Assembly: GCF_019334345.1 (NCBI RefSeq) | Contig: NZ_JAHWQX010000005.1 | Location: 1-64,000, forward strand | DNA from: Neohoeflea coraliihabitans | GTDB lineage: Bacteria > Pseudomonadota > Alphaproteobacteria > Rhizobiales > Rhizobiaceae | Length of the DNA stretch: 64,000 nucleotides | Direction of reading: 5' to 3' | In this document: positions 27,668 to 36,487 of the stretch, piece by piece | Position numbering within the stretch: the first letter of the stretch is position 1 | Layout: the number at the start of each line of letters is the position of its first letter | Notes under the pieces: generated by a model | Databases searched by the model: none | Told to the model about the DNA's origin: nothing | Seen by the model: only the letters and a program-made list of their open reading frames with translations | Position numbers and translations under genes: made by a program

Positions 27668-28666
27668 TTACCAGCTTGGACGCTCAAACTCCTCGACATT
27701 CTCCGGGGTCACCTTCGGTGTCTCGATGCCCTGCAGATCGGGGATATCGATGCCGTTGGCAGCCTTGACCGCGGTCTGAATCGCCAGGATGGCATCATCG
27801 ATCGGCGATTGCTTGTTCGATCCTGAATGCCAGCCTTCCTTCATCGCATCCCAGCCTTCACCAAACTGGTTGCAGGTCACCACCTTGACCTCGCCCGGCT
27901 CCTTGCCGGCGCCTTTCAGGGCACTGATCACACCAAGGCCCATGCCATCGTCAAAGGCGTAGACACCATCGATCTCGTCGCCGAACTGGGTCAGGAAGGT
28001 TTCCATCACCGTCTGGGCTTTTTCGCGATTCCACTCCGCAGTCTGGCTGGCGAGAATGTTGATGCCGGGATAGTCGTCGGCCACCTTGTCAAGAAAGCAG
28101 TTCTTGCGAAGTATCGAGACCGTGTAGCCGGGTGTGCCCTCGACCACGACGATATTGCCTTCACCACCCAGCGCGTCCGCCAGCATTTCAGCCGATTGTT
28201 CGGCCTGCGCACAGTCATCGGGTCCGGTGTGGCCCTCGATATAGCGCCGCCCGGCCTCGCCAATCGGCGAGTTGGAGGTGATGATCGGGATTCCACTGCG
28301 CGATGCGGCCCGAATGGCCGGGATGAGCGCGTTCTGCGAGGTCGGCCAGACAACAATGGCATCCATGTTCTGCGACGCCATATCCTGGATCTGATTGAAC
28401 TGTGTCGCGGGATCGCCTTGCGGATCCATGACGGTTGCGTTCAAGCCCAGTTCCTTGGTGTAGCTTTCGGCTGTCTCGGCATATTTGGCTTGGTAGGCAT
28501 TCGAGCCGGGATACAACACCGTGATGCCGATACGCGTTTCGGACAACGGCTTTTTCAGTTCGCCGCCCAACCAATCAGGTGCATCCTGCGCCATGGCTGC
28601 CGACGCGACGGTGCTGGCAAGTATTGCGGCCACCGCCACACGCAGCGCTTTCGATTTCAGTTTCAT
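27668..28666 (-). CDS. Periplasmic sugar-binding protein (RbsB type), system 2
   Basis: A 332-residue binding protein with a signal peptide (MKLKSKALR, hydrophobic stretch, ASAAMA before QDAPD). The mature domain has the type-I sugar-binding pattern: MDAIVVWPTSQNALIPAIRAA, SGIPIITSNSPIGEAG and DGVYAFDDGMGLGVI. It is a clear relative of the system 1 protein at 13975. It is transcribed alone, divergent from the permease/ATPase genes starting at 28936, and ended by a strong terminator. Separate transcription allows it to be made in excess over the membrane parts. Confidence 0.92.
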   Translation of the reverse strand: MKLKSKALRVAVAAILASTVASAAMAQDAPDWLGGELKKPLSETRIGITVLYPGSNAYQAKYAETAESYTKELGLNATVMDPQGDPATQFNQIQDMASQNMDAIVVWPTSQNALIPAIRAASRSGIPIITSNSPIGEAGRRYIEGHTGPDDCAQAEQSAEMLADALGGEGNIVVVEGTPGYTVSILRKNCFLDKVADDYPGINILASQTAEWNREKAQTVMETFLTQFGDEIDGVYAFDDGMGLGVISALKGAGKEPGEVKVVTCNQFGEGWDAMKEGWHSGSNKQSPIDDAILAIQTAVKAANGIDIPDLQGIETPKVTPENVEEFERPSW

Positions 28667-28935
28667 CAGTTTCCTCCTCCTTAGCGGGTTCCCAGCGCAA
28701 GCTCGTTGGCGACCGGAACATCTGCTTCAAGCTCTTTCACATCTGCCATGTGACCGGCTCGCGGCGACAGGCTCAACCGTGGTGTTGTCCAAATCTGATT
28801 TATCCGGCGAAGCCCATCTGACACGTCACCGGCGCTGGCACAAACGCTCAAGCTGCACCACGATCCAGAATGGACTATTTCAATCTGTAAAGTGCAGGGC
28901 GCATTTCGTAAGGGAATGGGGGAGAGGAGATTTTC
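28667..28935. promoter_or_regulatory. Divergent control region of ABC system 2
   Basis: This 269-bp gap separates the binding-protein gene (minus) from the permease operon (plus). It carries the candidate operator TTGTCCAAATCTGATTTA at 28785-28802, near its middle and so able to affect both promoters. The rest shows no long repeat or hairpin that I can see. A strong ribosome site GGAGAGGAG precedes the permease start. Confidence 0.6.
28785..28802 (+). promoter_or_regulatory. Candidate operator in ABC system 2 promoter region
   Basis: TTGTCCAAATCTGATTTA shares 14 identical bases (TGTCCAAATCTGAT) with the site upstream of regulator 2, and TCCAAATC with the site beside regulator 1. It lies in the divergent gap of system 2. 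Confidence 0.6.
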
Positions 28936-29892
28936 ATGGACCGATCGTCGGCTGTCATAGCTCTTGTTCGCCGTCACGGCCTTATCGTCGCATTTCTGAT
29001 CTTCATCGTTCTGGTCTCGGCGAACTCGCCGACATTTCTGACGGTTGGCAACTTTCTCGATGTGATACGGCAAACGTCGATCACCGGAATGATTGCCCTC
29101 GGCGTGACCTTTGTGGTGATTACCGGCCGATTCGATCTGTCAGTCGGCTCCATGCTGACCCTGCTGACGGTTGTCGTCGTCGATCAGCACAATGCCGTTG
29201 GACCGGGTCTGGCCCTGCTGTTCGTCCTGGTGGGCGGCATGGTGCTTGGGGCGGTCAACGGGCTGCTGATCGGTTTTATCGGGCTGAACGCGCTGATCGT
29301 CACGCTGGCCATGCTGTCCTTCCTGCAGGGCCTGACACTCCTCTATTCCGGCGGCGCCAACGTCAACATCGCCGATGCGCAAAGCTGGTTCGCGCTTTTC
29401 GGACGCGGGACGGTGTATAACATTCCCGTACCGGTTCTGATTTTTCTCGCCAGTGCCGCGGCGGCCAGCTTTCTCCTGCGCAAGACGATCTTCGGCCGCA
29501 CGGTCTACGCTGTCGGCGGCAACGAGGTGGCGACCCGCTTTTCCGGCATCAACTCGCGATGGACGATCTTTCTCGCCTACGTGTTGTCGGGTCTGGCGAC
29601 CGCCGGCGCGGCGATCATCATGGGCAGTCGCGTGATGGGCGCTCAGAACACGATCGGACAGGGCTACGAGCTCACCGTCCTTGCCGGTGTCGTGCTTGGC
29701 GGCACGTCGCTGATCGGCGGCTCGGGCAGCATCTGGCGGACCGTGCTCGGGATCATCATGCTCGGTTTCATCCAAAACGGTCTGCTGCTTCTGGGCTATC
29801 CCTATTATGTGCAGTGGCTGGTCACCTGGTTTGTCATCATCGCCGCGGTCTGGATCGATCTCGGGGCGAAACGCGGGAGACTTTTCGCATGA
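28936..29892 (+). CDS. Sugar ABC transporter permease (RbsC type), system 2, first subunit
   Basis: A 318-residue polytopic membrane protein of the RbsC family, with IALGVTFVVITGRFDLSVGS, LNALIVTLAMLSFLQGLTLLY, VYAVGGNEVATRFSGI and AGVVLGGTSLIGGSGS. It is most similar to the first permease of system 1 (12056-13030). The ATG at 28936 follows GGAGAGGAG by about five bases. The stop overlaps the next permease start (ATGA), indicating coupled synthesis of a heterodimeric channel. Confidence 0.92.
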   Translation: MDRSSAVIALVRRHGLIVAFLIFIVLVSANSPTFLTVGNFLDVIRQTSITGMIALGVTFVVITGRFDLSVGSMLTLLTVVVVDQHNAVGPGLALLFVLVGGMVLGAVNGLLIGFIGLNALIVTLAMLSFLQGLTLLYSGGANVNIADAQSWFALFGRGTVYNIPVPVLIFLASAAAASFLLRKTIFGRTVYAVGGNEVATRFSGINSRWTIFLAYVLSGLATAGAAIIMGSRVMGAQNTIGQGYELTVLAGVVLGGTSLIGGSGSIWRTVLGIIMLGFIQNGLLLLGYPYYVQWLVTWFVIIAAVWIDLGAKRGRLFA

Positions 29893-30866
29893 CTGCAATG
29901 CTGGGCGCTTCGCGCTCCTCCGCCCACCTGCCGCGCGTGACAAACTGGCTGCTGCGCAATCATATCTGGATTTTCCTGGCGATTGCGATCGCGCTGTTCT
30001 CGTTCGCTTCGCCGTTCTTCCTGACGCTGAACAATCTCGGCAACGTGCTGACCCAAGCCGCATTCATCGGCATTTTGGCGATCGGCATGACGATGGTGAT
30101 GATCAATGGCGAAATCGACCTTTCCGTCGGCGCCACGCTGGCTCTGGCGAATGCGCTGGCGATTGGCCTTCAGGGCGTGATCGGGGTCTGGCCAGCGGTG
30201 TTTTGCGGCTTGCTGGCCGGGGCCGGCCTCGGGTTCCTCAATGGCAGCATCATTGTGCTGTCGGGCATGCATTCCTTTGTTGTCACGCTCGGGGCACTGA
30301 TCGGCATTCGCGGTCTGGTGTTTGTCTATACCGGCGAGAACGCCTTGATGGTCGAGGACTTCTCCTACACTGAATATGCCGACATCAGCTGGGGTCCGCT
30401 GTCGCTAACCGCGCTGATCTTTCTCGGGCTTGCCCTCTTCTTTCAGTGGATCCTGGCATGGACCCGGCATGGCCGGGAGGCCTATTCCGTCGGGGACAAT
30501 ATAAATGCGGCATTCGATGCGGGCATCAACATCAAGCGCCACAAGATCATCAATTTCACGATCTGCGGGGCGTTGGCGGCCGTCGCCGGGATTCTTCTGT
30601 CGATGCGTCTAGGAACGGCCGAGCCGAATGCCGGCAAGATCTGGGAGCTCTGGACGATCATCGCGGTGGTTCTCGGTGGCACCCGTTTGCAAGGCGGTTT
30701 CGGCAATATGTGGATGACCATCGGCGGCGTGCTGACGCTGGCGGTGCTGCGCAACGGATTGCGGCTTCTCAACACGCCCAACTACGTGGAACTGATGGTG
30801 ATGGGCGCGTTTCTGATCCTCGCCCTGCTGCTCGACCGGTTCATCTCGCTGAGGATGGCGAAATGA
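29889..30866 (+). CDS. Sugar ABC transporter permease (RbsC type), system 2, second subunit
   Basis: A 325-residue membrane protein of the RbsC family. IGMTMVMINGEIDLSVGATL, HSFVVTLGALIGIRGLVFVY and AVVLGGTRLQGGFGN match the second permease of system 1 (11044-12045). It overlaps the preceding permease and the following ATPase gene by four bases each, an arrangement typical of fixed-stoichiometry complexes. Confidence 0.92.
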   Translation: MTAMLGASRSSAHLPRVTNWLLRNHIWIFLAIAIALFSFASPFFLTLNNLGNVLTQAAFIGILAIGMTMVMINGEIDLSVGATLALANALAIGLQGVIGVWPAVFCGLLAGAGLGFLNGSIIVLSGMHSFVVTLGALIGIRGLVFVYTGENALMVEDFSYTEYADISWGPLSLTALIFLGLALFFQWILAWTRHGREAYSVGDNINAAFDAGINIKRHKIINFTICGALAAVAGILLSMRLGTAEPNAGKIWELWTIIAVVLGGTRLQGGFGNMWMTIGGVLTLAVLRNGLRLLNTPNYVELMVMGAFLILALLLDRFISLRMAK

Positions 30867-32440
30867 CTGCAAGGCCTCAGGACGCGCCGGTTCTTGAAAT
30901 TCGCGGCATCTGCAAAACGTTTCCCGGTGTGCGCGCCCTCGACGAGGTGTCGTTCAATGTCGGCAAAGGCGAGGTGCATGCGATTGTCGGCGAGAACGGC
31001 GCCGGCAAATCAACCCTGATGAAAGTGCTGGCCGGGCTGCACGCTCCCGACGGCGGCAAGCTCGTCTACAACGGCCAGGAGCAATCCTTCACCTCACCGC
31101 TCGATGCACGCCTGAAGGGCATTCTGCTCGTTCACCAGGAACTGTCGCTGTCGCCGGAGCTGTCTGTTGCCGAAAACATCTATCTGGGTGCCTGGCCGAC
31201 CAACCGGGTCGGCGTCTTGAGGAAAAAGAAACTGCACGAGGATGCACGGGCGGCGCTGCAGGCGCTGGGCAGCGATATCAACCCGATGACACGGGTGGGA
31301 GAACTGTCGATCGCCCGTCAGCAGATGGTGGAAATCGCCCGCGCCCAGGCGTTCAACGCCAATGTGGTGATATTCGACGAACCCACGGCTTCGCTGGCCG
31401 ATACGGAAAAGGCGCAATTGTTCAAAACGATTCTGGAGCTGAAGGAACGCGGCCGGAGCATTCTGTACATCTCGCACAAGATGGACGAGATTTTTGCCAT
31501 CACCGACCGGATAACCGTTCTGCGCGACGGCAAGTACCAAGGCACGGAGACGACTGCCGAGACGGATATCGACAAGATCACACGGATGATGATCGGGCGC
31601 GATCTCGATGCTTATTTTCATCGCGCCAAGAGTGCCCCCGGGGCCGAGGTGCTGCGGGTCGAGAAAATGTGCAGCAGCGATTTCTCGGATGTCTCGCTTT
31701 CGGTGCATGCGGGTGAAGTGCTCGGCCTTTACGGTCTGATCGGCGCCGGGCGGTCCGAAGTTGCGGAATCCCTGTTCGGCATGCGCCAGATCCGTAGCGG
31801 AACCCTCTATTGGCATGGCGAGGAAACGCCATTTCCGAAGCCGCGCCAAGCCATCGAAATGGGGATCAGCCTGGTTCCGGAAAGCCGCAAGGAACAGGGA
31901 TTGGTGCTCGGCATGAATGGCCGGGAGAACACCACCCTGCCCCATCTGAGCGCTTATGCGCAGGCCGGGGTGATGGTTCATTCGCGCGAGATGCAGACCT
32001 ACCGAGAGTATGTCGATCTGCTCGACATCCGCACATCGGGCCCCGACCAGCTGGTGGCCACCCTGTCGGGCGGCAACCAGCAGAAATTCGTTCTTGCCAA
32101 GTGGCTTTGCGGCCATCCCAAGCTGATCATTCTCGATGAGCCGACCCGCGGCATCGATATCGGATCGAAATCCGCCATTCACAAATTCATCGCCGGCCTC
32201 GCCGAGCAGGGCCTCGCGGTCATCGTGATCTCCTCGGAGATGCCGGAGATCCTTGGCGTCAGTCACCGCGTCGCGGTGATGTCAGAAGGCAAGATTGTCG
32301 CCGAATTTACCGGCGCTGACCAGACCGAGGAAAATCTGATCGCTGCCGTTTCGGAACGCCGGAACGTGGAGGCGCCGGAGGAGGGATCGGCGGAGCGCCC
32401 GCCGGTTGACGCGCGGGCGGTTATGGGCGGGCAAGGCTGA
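30863..32440 (+). CDS. Sugar ABC transporter ATPase, tandem (RbsA/MglA type), system 2
   Basis: A 525-residue tandem ATPase. The first domain has Walker A GENGAGKST (about 43-51) and Walker B VIFDEPTAS; the second has the signature LSGGNQQK and VDEPTRG-like LDEPTRGID. It is a paralogue of the ATPase at 9533 but ends in an extra 25-residue Glu/Pro/Arg-rich tail with no recognisable motif. The start at 30863 overlaps the permease stop. It powers uptake by system 2. Confidence 0.92.
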   Translation: MTARPQDAPVLEIRGICKTFPGVRALDEVSFNVGKGEVHAIVGENGAGKSTLMKVLAGLHAPDGGKLVYNGQEQSFTSPLDARLKGILLVHQELSLSPELSVAENIYLGAWPTNRVGVLRKKKLHEDARAALQALGSDINPMTRVGELSIARQQMVEIARAQAFNANVVIFDEPTASLADTEKAQLFKTILELKERGRSILYISHKMDEIFAITDRITVLRDGKYQGTETTAETDIDKITRMMIGRDLDAYFHRAKSAPGAEVLRVEKMCSSDFSDVSLSVHAGEVLGLYGLIGAGRSEVAESLFGMRQIRSGTLYWHGEETPFPKPRQAIEMGISLVPESRKEQGLVLGMNGRENTTLPHLSAYAQAGVMVHSREMQTYREYVDLLDIRTSGPDQLVATLSGGNQQKFVLAKWLCGHPKLIILDEPTRGIDIGSKSAIHKFIAGLAEQGLAVIVISSEMPEILGVSHRVAVMSEGKIVAEFTGADQTEENLIAAVSERRNVEAPEEGSAERPPVDARAVMGGQG

Positions 32441-32447
32441 TTGCCGA

Positions 32448-32462
32448 TGTCCAAAACGGACA
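32448..32462. promoter_or_regulatory. Palindrome related to the candidate operator, upstream of GMC oxidoreductase
   Basis: TGTCC-AAAAC-GGACA has perfect 5-bp arms and starts 8 bases after the ATPase stop, 46 bases before the GMC gene start. Its left half TGTCCAAA is the same as in the sites at 25811 and 28787. It may be a further, more symmetric copy of the operator controlling the oxidoreductase genes. Confidence 0.4.
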
Positions 32463-32507
32463 CCGCACAGATTTTTCCAGGGCCCGTCCCGTGGCACCAT
32501 TGGATCA

Positions 32508-34136
32508 ATGACAACGGGGCAGCGGGAACACACGGTGACGAAAGATGTGAAGAGCTACGACTACATCGTCATCGGCGCCGGTTCGGCGGGCTGCGCCGTG
32601 GCGGGACGACTGGGTGAAGCCGGCCACAAGGTGCTGCTGCTCGAGGCGGGCGGCGCGGATCGCAATCCGTGGATCCACATCCCGCTTGGCTATTCGCGTC
32701 TCTATGCCAATCCGAAGGTCAACTGGTGCTATGAAAGCTGCGAAGAGCCGCATCTGAACAACCGCCGGCTGTTCCAGCCGCGCGGCAAGGTGCTGGGTGG
32801 GACCGGCGCCATCAACGGCATGATCTACATGCGCGGCCAGCCCGAAGATTTCGATGGATGGCGGGAACAGGGCTGCACCGGCTGGGGATGGGACGACGTG
32901 CTGCCGTTCTTCAAGTCCTGCGAAGACCAGGAACGTGGACCGAATGCTTATCACGGGGTCGGCGGACCGGTGGCCGTTTCCGATCTGCGGACCCGCCATC
33001 GGCTGGGCGAAGCCTTTCACGCCGCCTCGGAACGGCTTGGCGTTCCGCCCAACAGCGATTTCAACGGCGCTCGGCAGGAAGGCACCGGCTATGTGCAGAC
33101 CACGACCCGCAAGGGGTGGCGCTGGAGCACCGCATCGGGGTATCTGCGCGGGGCGGCGCTGAAAAACATCAATATCCGGGTCAATGCCCTCGTTCAGCGG
33201 ATCCGCATCGCCGAGGGGCGGGCTGTCGGTGTGCGGTGGACCGAGGGAACCGCAGAGCATGAAGCGAAGGCGGATGGCGAGATCATCCTGTGCGGCGGCG
33301 CCTTCAATTCCCCGCAGATCTTGCAGGTCTCCGGCATTGGGCCGGGTGCGGTGCTGCGCGCGGCGGGGATCGACGTCGTGCACGACCTTCCCGGAGTCGG
33401 TGAAAACCTCCAGGACCATTTCGGAATCGGCGCCGAGTACCGCTCGACCGTCAAATCGACCGTCAATGATCTGTACAACAATCCGATCAAGGGCGGGGCG
33501 CAGCTGCTGCGCTATCTGCTGTTTCGCACCGGACCATTTGCCGATAATGGCAACTATTCCAACACGTTCATTCGCAGCGGCCCGGACATCGACCGGCCTG
33601 ACATGATGGTCACGTTCATGGCCTGGTGCACCTCCGAAGAGCTCAAGCCATTGCCATTTTCAGGTTTCACGATCCTGGCGGAGCATATGCGGCCGCAATC
33701 GCGGGGTCATGTCCAGGTGACCTCGGACGATGCGGCAATCCAGCCAAAAATCCAGTTCAATTTCTTCGCCGACGAGGCCGACCAGCAGGCGGCGCTGGCC
33801 GGCCTGAAGTTCGCGCGCAAGATCGGGCAGACACAGCCGATGGCCGACTGCATCGACTATGAAATCGCCCCCGGGCGCGACGTCGAGACCGACGACGCCC
33901 TGCTGGCCTATTGCCGCGCCAATGGTCTGTCGCTGCTGCACCCCGTCGGCACCTGCAAGATGGGGACGGGTGCAGATGCGGTGGTTGATCCGCAATTGAA
34001 AGTGCATGGTCTCAAGGGTCTGCGCGTTGTCGATGCCTCGATCATGCCGCGTATCGTCACCGGCAACACCAACGCGGCCACGATCATGATCGGAGAGAAG
34101 GGCGCCGCCCACATTCTTGCCGATGCCAGGCAGTGA
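32508..34136 (+). CDS. GMC-family FAD-dependent oxidoreductase (choline dehydrogenase-like)
   Basis: A 542-residue flavoprotein of the glucose-methanol-choline family. The FAD-binding motif YIVIGAGSAGCAVAGRL is near residue 20, GGTGAINGMIYMRG near 97-110, and the C-terminal catalytic region has LLHPVGTCKMG and TGNTNAATIMIGEKGA, which hold the active-site His and Asn. GMC enzymes oxidise alcohols or sugars, often choline or polyols. It follows ABC system 2 directly and precedes two Gfo/Idh/MocA genes, so a polyol or sugar substrate is plausible. Start uncertain: ATG at 32508 lacks a strong ribosome site; GTG at 32536 is an alternative that keeps the whole FAD domain. Confidence 0.86.
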   Translation: MTTGQREHTVTKDVKSYDYIVIGAGSAGCAVAGRLGEAGHKVLLLEAGGADRNPWIHIPLGYSRLYANPKVNWCYESCEEPHLNNRRLFQPRGKVLGGTGAINGMIYMRGQPEDFDGWREQGCTGWGWDDVLPFFKSCEDQERGPNAYHGVGGPVAVSDLRTRHRLGEAFHAASERLGVPPNSDFNGARQEGTGYVQTTTRKGWRWSTASGYLRGAALKNINIRVNALVQRIRIAEGRAVGVRWTEGTAEHEAKADGEIILCGGAFNSPQILQVSGIGPGAVLRAAGIDVVHDLPGVGENLQDHFGIGAEYRSTVKSTVNDLYNNPIKGGAQLLRYLLFRTGPFADNGNYSNTFIRSGPDIDRPDMMVTFMAWCTSEELKPLPFSGFTILAEHMRPQSRGHVQVTSDDAAIQPKIQFNFFADEADQQAALAGLKFARKIGQTQPMADCIDYEIAPGRDVETDDALLAYCRANGLSLLHPVGTCKMGTGADAVVDPQLKVHGLKGLRVVDASIMPRIVTGNTNAATIMIGEKGAAHILADARQ

Positions 34137-34155
34137 ACGGGAAAGGAAGTTTGCG

Positions 34156-35157
34156 ATGCTAGGACTGGCCTTGCTGGGAAGCGGCCGCATGGCCGATGTC
34201 TACGGCCCGAAGATCAATGCGCATCCCGGCTTTCATCTGGTGACCATCTACAATCCGAGGCTGGCATCAGCCGAGAAGGCCGTTGCCCGCCACGGCGGGA
34301 CAGCCGACGATGACCTTGCCCGGGTGCTCGGCGACGATCGGATCGACGCTGTGATCATCGCGACACCGACGGACACACATCTGGAATATGTGCAGGCCTG
34401 CGCCAAGGCCGGCAAGCCGGTCTATTGCGAGAAGCCGCTCGACATGACTCTCGAGCGGGTCGACAAGTGCCTGGATGCGCTGGCAGCCCATCCGGTGCCG
34501 TTCATGCTCGGGTTCAACAGGCGCTTCGACCCGGATATAAGGCGCCTGCAAACCGCCGTGCGGGATGGCGAGATCGGCGCCCTGACCTTTCTGATGAGCT
34601 GGAGCCGCGAGCCGGCGCCGCCACCGATCGCGTATGTTCGGCGCTCGGGCGGTTACTTCATCGATGCCACCATCCACGACATCGATCTGCTGTGCTGGAT
34701 AGCCGGCGAACGACCTGCGGAGGTGTTTGCATCCGGCTCGTGCCTGTTTGACCCGGCAATTGCCGCGGAGGGCGACGTCGATGCGACGATGACCGTGATG
34801 AAGATGCCCTCGGGGTGCCTGGCCCATGTCAACAACAGCCGTGCCTGCGCTTATGGGTTCGATCAGCGGCTGGAAGCCTTCGGACGTGATGGCATGCTGC
34901 AAACGCGCAACCATCGCGATGACAATCTGGTGCGCTGGGACGACACGCGTACCAACGCCTCGATGCCTCTCAAGCATTTCTTCCTGGAGCGCTACGATGC
35001 CTCCTTCTATCACGCACTGGACGAATTTCACCGCGCCCTGACAGAGGAGCGCGCGCCGTCCTGCACCGCGGCAGACGGCCGGACGGCACTGGCGATCGCG
35101 CTTGCGTGCGAGCGCTCGCGGCGCGAGCATCGGGCCGTCGAACCGGAGTATGTCTGA
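34156..35157 (+). CDS. Gfo/Idh/MocA-family NAD(P)-dependent oxidoreductase (myo-inositol 2-dehydrogenase-like)
   Basis: A 333-residue protein. The N-terminal Rossmann domain has LALLGSGRMADVY, IIATPTDTHLEY and the family motif CEKPLDM (about residues 95-101). The C-terminal domain includes GGYFIDATIHDIDLLCW, with the conserved Asp and His of the active site. Enzymes of this family oxidise inositols, hexoses or keto-sugars. GGAAG lies eight bases before the ATG; an in-frame upstream ATG inside the GMC gene is less likely. It overlaps the next gene by one base, and both probably act on the same metabolites. Confidence 0.86.
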   Translation: MLGLALLGSGRMADVYGPKINAHPGFHLVTIYNPRLASAEKAVARHGGTADDDLARVLGDDRIDAVIIATPTDTHLEYVQACAKAGKPVYCEKPLDMTLERVDKCLDALAAHPVPFMLGFNRRFDPDIRRLQTAVRDGEIGALTFLMSWSREPAPPPIAYVRRSGGYFIDATIHDIDLLCWIAGERPAEVFASGSCLFDPAIAAEGDVDATMTVMKMPSGCLAHVNNSRACAYGFDQRLEAFGRDGMLQTRNHRDDNLVRWDDTRTNASMPLKHFFLERYDASFYHALDEFHRALTEERAPSCTAADGRTALAIALACERSRREHRAVEPEYV

Positions 35158-36317
35158 TGGCGTCCGACCCCAGGGAAACACAGGCCGAGCCGGAGGCGAA
35201 GACGCCGGTCGGCATCGGTCTGGTCGGCGCCGGCTTCATGGGGCGCTGTCACGCGCATGCGTTTCGGTCCGTTTCGGGCCTTTTCGATTTGCCGCTGACG
35301 CCGGTCGCGCGAGTGCTTGCCGATGCGACGCCGGAGGCGGCAAGACTGAATGCCGCCGCTCTCGGCTTCGCGCGTGGCACGGACAACTGGCGGCAGCTGT
35401 GCAGCGATCCTGATGTCGACATCGTCGCGGTGACGGCGCCGAATGCGCTGCATGAGCCGATCGTCATGGCCGCCATCGAAGCGGGAAAGACGGTTTACTG
35501 CGAAAAACCGCTTTCGACGACAGTGGCAAGCGCCGAGCGAATGGCTGCCGCCGCGGAAGCGGCCGGAACCGTGACGATGGTCGGGTTCAACTTTCTGCGC
35601 AATCCGATGGTCAAGCTGGCACGCGACATCATCCGCTCTGGCGAGCTGGGCGAAATCGTCAGCTTTCGCGGCCGTCACGCGGAAAACTACATGTGCGATC
35701 CCGACATCGCGCATTCGTTCCGCACCGATCGCAACGGCGGTGGGGCGGCAGCCGATATCGGCAGCCATATCGTTTCGATGTCGAGGTATCTCCTCGGTCC
35801 AATCGAGACCGTACGCGCGAGCTGCACGACGATCCATCCGACGCGGCCGGTCTGCGCCGGTAGCCAAACACGGACACCGGTCGAGGTCGACGATGTGACG
35901 CATGCCCTGGTCCGTTTTGCCAATGGCGCTCGCGGAAGCATCGAGGCAAACTGGGCCGCCTATGGACGGACAATGGATCTGTCCTTCGAAGTGACCGGAA
36001 CACGCGGCGCCATCGTGTTCACGCAGGAAAGGATGAACGAACTGCACATCGCCCGGGCGCTGCCGAATGGTGCTGCCGGACGGTTCTTGAAGATCGAAGC
36101 CGGACCGGAGCATGCACCCTATGGTCAGTTCTGTCCGGCCCCCGGCCATCATCTCGGCTTTAACGATCTGAAGATCATTGAGGTCGCGGAGTTGCTCGGC
36201 GCGGTTGCCGGGGGTGCCGCTTGCGGGCCGGATTTCCGCGAGGGCGTTGATGTGCAAAGGGTCATCGAAGCAATGCAAACCTCCGCGCGTGAAGATTGCA
36301 CCGTGACGCTGGCGTAA
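35157..36317 (+). CDS. Gfo/Idh/MocA-family NAD(P)-dependent oxidoreductase
   Basis: A 386-residue protein with the Rossmann motif GIGLVGAGFMGRCHAHAF, VTAPNALHEPIV, and CEKPLST (about residues 120-126). GGGAAADIGSHIVSM holds the conserved Asp and His of the catalytic set. It is longer than its neighbour and from a different subgroup. With the SDRs, the GMC enzyme and the first Gfo/Idh protein it makes a set of oxidoreductases fit for serial oxidation of a cyclic or acyclic sugar. The start codon overlaps the previous stop. Confidence 0.86.
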   Translation: MASDPRETQAEPEAKTPVGIGLVGAGFMGRCHAHAFRSVSGLFDLPLTPVARVLADATPEAARLNAAALGFARGTDNWRQLCSDPDVDIVAVTAPNALHEPIVMAAIEAGKTVYCEKPLSTTVASAERMAAAAEAAGTVTMVGFNFLRNPMVKLARDIIRSGELGEIVSFRGRHAENYMCDPDIAHSFRTDRNGGGAAADIGSHIVSMSRYLLGPIETVRASCTTIHPTRPVCAGSQTRTPVEVDDVTHALVRFANGARGSIEANWAAYGRTMDLSFEVTGTRGAIVFTQERMNELHIARALPNGAAGRFLKIEAGPEHAPYGQFCPAPGHHLGFNDLKIIEVAELLGAVAGGAACGPDFREGVDVQRVIEAMQTSAREDCTVTLA

Positions 36318-36333
36318 AATGCGCCGGACGATA

Positions 36334-36347
36334 GTTCGCGCGCGAAC
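36334..36347. repeat. Perfect 14-bp palindrome
   Basis: GTTCGCG-CGCGAAC begins 17 bases after the Gfo/Idh stop. No T-run follows, so it is not a classical terminator; it could be a binding site or a weak hairpin. Confidence 0.35.
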
Positions 36348-36375
36348 GGAATGCGGGCGAGTCCAGCGAAGTTTT

Positions 36376-36415
36376 ATCCGGTTTGAATATTTTCATTTTC
36401 GATTTGGATATTTTC
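36376..36415 (-). promoter_or_regulatory. AT-rich tandem sites resembling the shared operator, upstream of osmC/TRAP genes
   Basis: CGATTTGGATA (36400-36410) is the exact reverse complement of TATCCAAATCG in the regulator 1 promoter region. A second imperfect copy, CCGGTTTGAATATTTTC, lies about 20 bp upstream (36378-36394) and parallels TTCGATTTGGATATTTTC. The spacing of about two helical turns and the strong AT bias suggest a regulated promoter for the OsmC gene and possibly the TRAP operon behind it. Confidence 0.45.
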
Positions 36416-36487
36416 GCGATTTCGCAGATCCACCTGTTGCATTTCGATGTGCGCAAACGATTGCGCAACCGAAAAGGAAAGTCATTC

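Noticed and set aside
36383-36487. N-terminal extension of the OsmC protein from an upstream ATG
   Set aside because: The extension is Ile/Phe-rich, falls in the AT-rich promoter patch and has no family similarity; the GTG at 36488 has a good ribosome site.
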